51,151 nucleotides of DNA from Endomicrobiales bacterium (lineage in GTDB: Bacteria > Elusimicrobiota > Endomicrobiia > Endomicrobiales > JALOBY01), in assembly GCA_023228045.1 (NCBI GenBank), contig JALOBY010000010.1:1-51151 (forward strand), read 5' to 3'. A program made the translations under genes and the position numbers. The number at the start of each line of letters is the position of its first letter. The first letter of the stretch is position 1. The notes under the pieces were generated by a model. That model ran no database searches. It worked only from the letters and a program-made list of their open reading frames with translations, and had not been told where the DNA came from. Shown here in pieces: positions 49,563 to 51,151 of this stretch.

Positions 49563-51107
49563 ATGATACAAAGAGCAGTGGTAAAAAAGAGGACATGGAA
49601 AATAGCAGTAAAAGCAGCAATGTTATTTCTATTTGCCATTGTTATATTATGCCCGAAAGCGCAGGGATACAGTGTTGACGATAAATTAAAACTGGAGCAG
49701 TTGTATGCGAAACGAGTGAACGATGTGGTGGAAAATATCGTTGGCAAGGGGAAAGTGATAACATATGTCAATGTGTACCTTCTTGATACCGTACAGACGC
49801 AAAAAGTGAAAGAGATATATAATATAAGCTCCCCAAAAGGCAATAAATTGGTTGGGTGGAATGAATCAGGTACGAATAATTTTATCCTCCCAGGTATTCC
49901 CACAAAAGGCGGACAAGCGGGTGCTGCTATGGGGGCGAGCAAATACGAAAATACGACGGAGCAGCAGCTTGAATTGCCGCAGACGATGCTGAAGAAGATA
50001 AAAGTGACGGTAATCGTAGACGCAAAAGTAGCGGAAAAAGACCTGACAACGATCCCTAACATAGTAACGGAGGTGTTAGAGATGGACATGGCTCGGGGCG
50101 ACTCAATAATGGTGCAGAAAATGCCATTTCCTCTTCCGCCCGGGATTGTGGAGCAGCTTAAAAATCCAGAAATTCTGATAGATGTGGCGAAGTTTGTCAC
50201 CACAGCGTTGTTGGTGTTTATAGCACTGCTGTTGTTTTTTGGATTGGGGCGTATGTTCTTGAAGGATTTCTCGAAAATAGCAGAAGCGTTTCACATAAGA
50301 ATGGATGAAAAAATAAGGCATGAACAGATGGAAGAAGGGCGTCTGTCCTTTAATTCAGAGCTTGCAGAAGGGTCTGGGCAGGGACGGAAAATGATAAGTG
50401 GTGCGACATCGCCAATAGAGCGTAATGGACAAGATCAGTTTGATTTTGTGAACGAGGCGAATATTGATAGATTGTCTTACCTTTTAAAAGATGAAGATCC
50501 ACAGAAGATAGCGATAACATTGTCATTTCTAACGCCGCAGAACTCAGCGTATGTATTAGCGAGTCTTGAACCCGCGAAACGGGCAGAAGTAACGAATTTG
50601 CTAACGCAGGTGTTTGATGCAGATCCCGACAGTGTGAAAGAGTGGGAACAGCAGGTAAAGAACAAAATAAACTATGTTATTGGCGGCTCAGATGTGGTGA
50701 CGGAAATGCTGGATACAGCGAACGATCAGGATAGAGAGAGAATATTGTCAGATATTGCGGTAAAGAACCCCGATATGGCAGAAGAATTAAGACAAAACCT
50801 TTTTGTATTTGAGAGCATTGCATATCTTGAAGACGCGGATATAAGAACGTTGTTGAGCAAGGTTTCAAACGAACAGCTGGCGATAGCATTACATGGTGCG
50901 AGCACTAACTTGATAGCACAACTCCTGGCGAACAAGACAAAGGGCGCGCAGGATATGTTAAACGAATCTATGTCATTGTCACAGAAGATGCCCGAGAAAC
51001 AGATTCAGGAAGCCCGTCAAATTATAGTGAGAACAGCACGACAACTAATTAAAGATGGATACATTACCCACAGGAAGCCGAAAAAGGTTGAAGCATATAT
51101 AGTTTAG
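49563..51107 (+). CDS. FliF C-terminal part fused to FliG-like protein (rotor-derived hybrid)
   Basis: A 514-residue membrane protein. TM1 or signal at about 16-33. Residues 49-75 (KRVNDVVENIVGKGKVITYV) and 128-189 (KKIKVTVIVDA, EMDMARGDSIMVQKMPF) match the third ring-building region of FliF; FliF RBM1 and RBM2 are missing. TM2 is at 211-233. Residues about 295-502 match FliG: EDPQ at 311-314, GGSDVVTEMLD at 374-384, LFVFESI at 413-419, and ALHGA at 442-446. The FliG torque residues are not kept: Lys to His444, Arg to Gly461, and the DD pair replaced by ES at 468-469. Lys-Arg GPVR is absent. No other flagellar gene is in the window. Role: possibly a static inner-membrane platform. Confidence 0.82.
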   Translation: MIQRAVVKKRTWKIAVKAAMLFLFAIVILCPKAQGYSVDDKLKLEQLYAKRVNDVVENIVGKGKVITYVNVYLLDTVQTQKVKEIYNISSPKGNKLVGWNESGTNNFILPGIPTKGGQAGAAMGASKYENTTEQQLELPQTMLKKIKVTVIVDAKVAEKDLTTIPNIVTEVLEMDMARGDSIMVQKMPFPLPPGIVEQLKNPEILIDVAKFVTTALLVFIALLLFFGLGRMFLKDFSKIAEAFHIRMDEKIRHEQMEEGRLSFNSELAEGSGQGRKMISGATSPIERNGQDQFDFVNEANIDRLSYLLKDEDPQKIAITLSFLTPQNSAYVLASLEPAKRAEVTNLLTQVFDADPDSVKEWEQQVKNKINYVIGGSDVVTEMLDTANDQDRERILSDIAVKNPDMAEELRQNLFVFESIAYLEDADIRTLLSKVSNEQLAIALHGASTNLIAQLLANKTKGAQDMLNESMSLSQKMPEKQIQEARQIIVRTARQLIKDGYITHRKPKKVEAYIV

Positions 51108-51151
51108 CTTAGCGTTGCTTTATAGGATGCCATTGCCATATCGTAGCAGTT

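Noticed and set aside
49563..51107. Normal flagellar FliG or a broken flagellar operon
   Set aside because: The reading frame is intact across both modules, there is no nearby flagellar gene, and torque residues are replaced while the fold motifs are kept.
1..51151. CRISPR arrays, insertion sequences with transposase, phage or integron genes
   Set aside because: No regularly spaced direct repeats, transposase, integrase or Cas genes are seen; the only repeats are the short non-coding elements listed.

Overview
The window is most likely a chromosomal segment from an AT-rich, Gram-negative-type (two-membrane), probably anaerobic bacterium. An LptD/OstA-type outer-membrane LPS assembly protein and a KdsD-type Kdo-pathway isomerase show the outer membrane. 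Ferritin-like, thioredoxin and Rrf2-type genes fit an anaerobic lifestyle. GTG and TTG starts and overlapping genes are common. I suspect a lineage such as Elusimicrobiota, from the mix of core genes with large FlgD-tailed and formylglycine-enzyme-like surface proteins. That placement is inference and was not tested.

Region 1 (1-5.7 kb, + strand) handles sulfur amino acids and cofactors: the end of metY, a structured leader repeat, cysK, an Rrf2 regulator, metX, metW, a ferritin-like protein and nadA. A bidirectional terminator then separates it from region 2 (5.9-10.9 kb, - strand): aroE, a PIN-TRAM protein, ispD, ispF, cysS, rlmB and tRNA-Thr(UGU). This order resembles the yacL-ispD-ispF-cysS-rlmB order of Firmicutes. 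Region 3 (10.9-15.2 kb) holds a fused remnant of a TetR regulator and an RND pump, a cyclic-nucleotide-binding protein, an AI-2E-type permease, a DedA protein and the trxA-trxB pair.

Region 4 (15.2-24 kb, +) is information processing and wall synthesis: polA, coaE, rho (strong promoter, long leader), rpmE (behind the second copy of the leader repeat), prfA, prmC and murA. Region 5 (24-41 kb, +) is a nearly gap-free run: hisD-orf-hisBHAFI, trpEGDCF, kdsD, trpBA, accD, folC, a ROK kinase and lptD. It begins at a promoter so close to the hisD start that the message is probably leaderless.

Region 6 (41.1-51.1 kb, +) is different: visibly more GC-rich and built from secreted or envelope proteins. 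It contains a non-catalytic formylglycine-enzyme-fold protein with a C-terminus resembling the variable region of diversity-generating retroelement targets. Next are a 1656-residue repeat protein with fibronectin-like and FlgD-like C-terminal domains, a PorV-like outer-membrane protein with TPRs, and a single-polypeptide hybrid of the FliF C-terminal part with a FliG-like protein. The hybrid lacks the FliF ring-building N-terminus and most FliG torque residues, and no other flagellar gene is present. A short shared element (GTTGYCGTGAA) precedes three of these genes. This block is the best candidate in the window for an undescribed system: a flagellar-rotor-derived inner-membrane complex associated with a PorV-like, CTD-dependent surface-protein export pathway.
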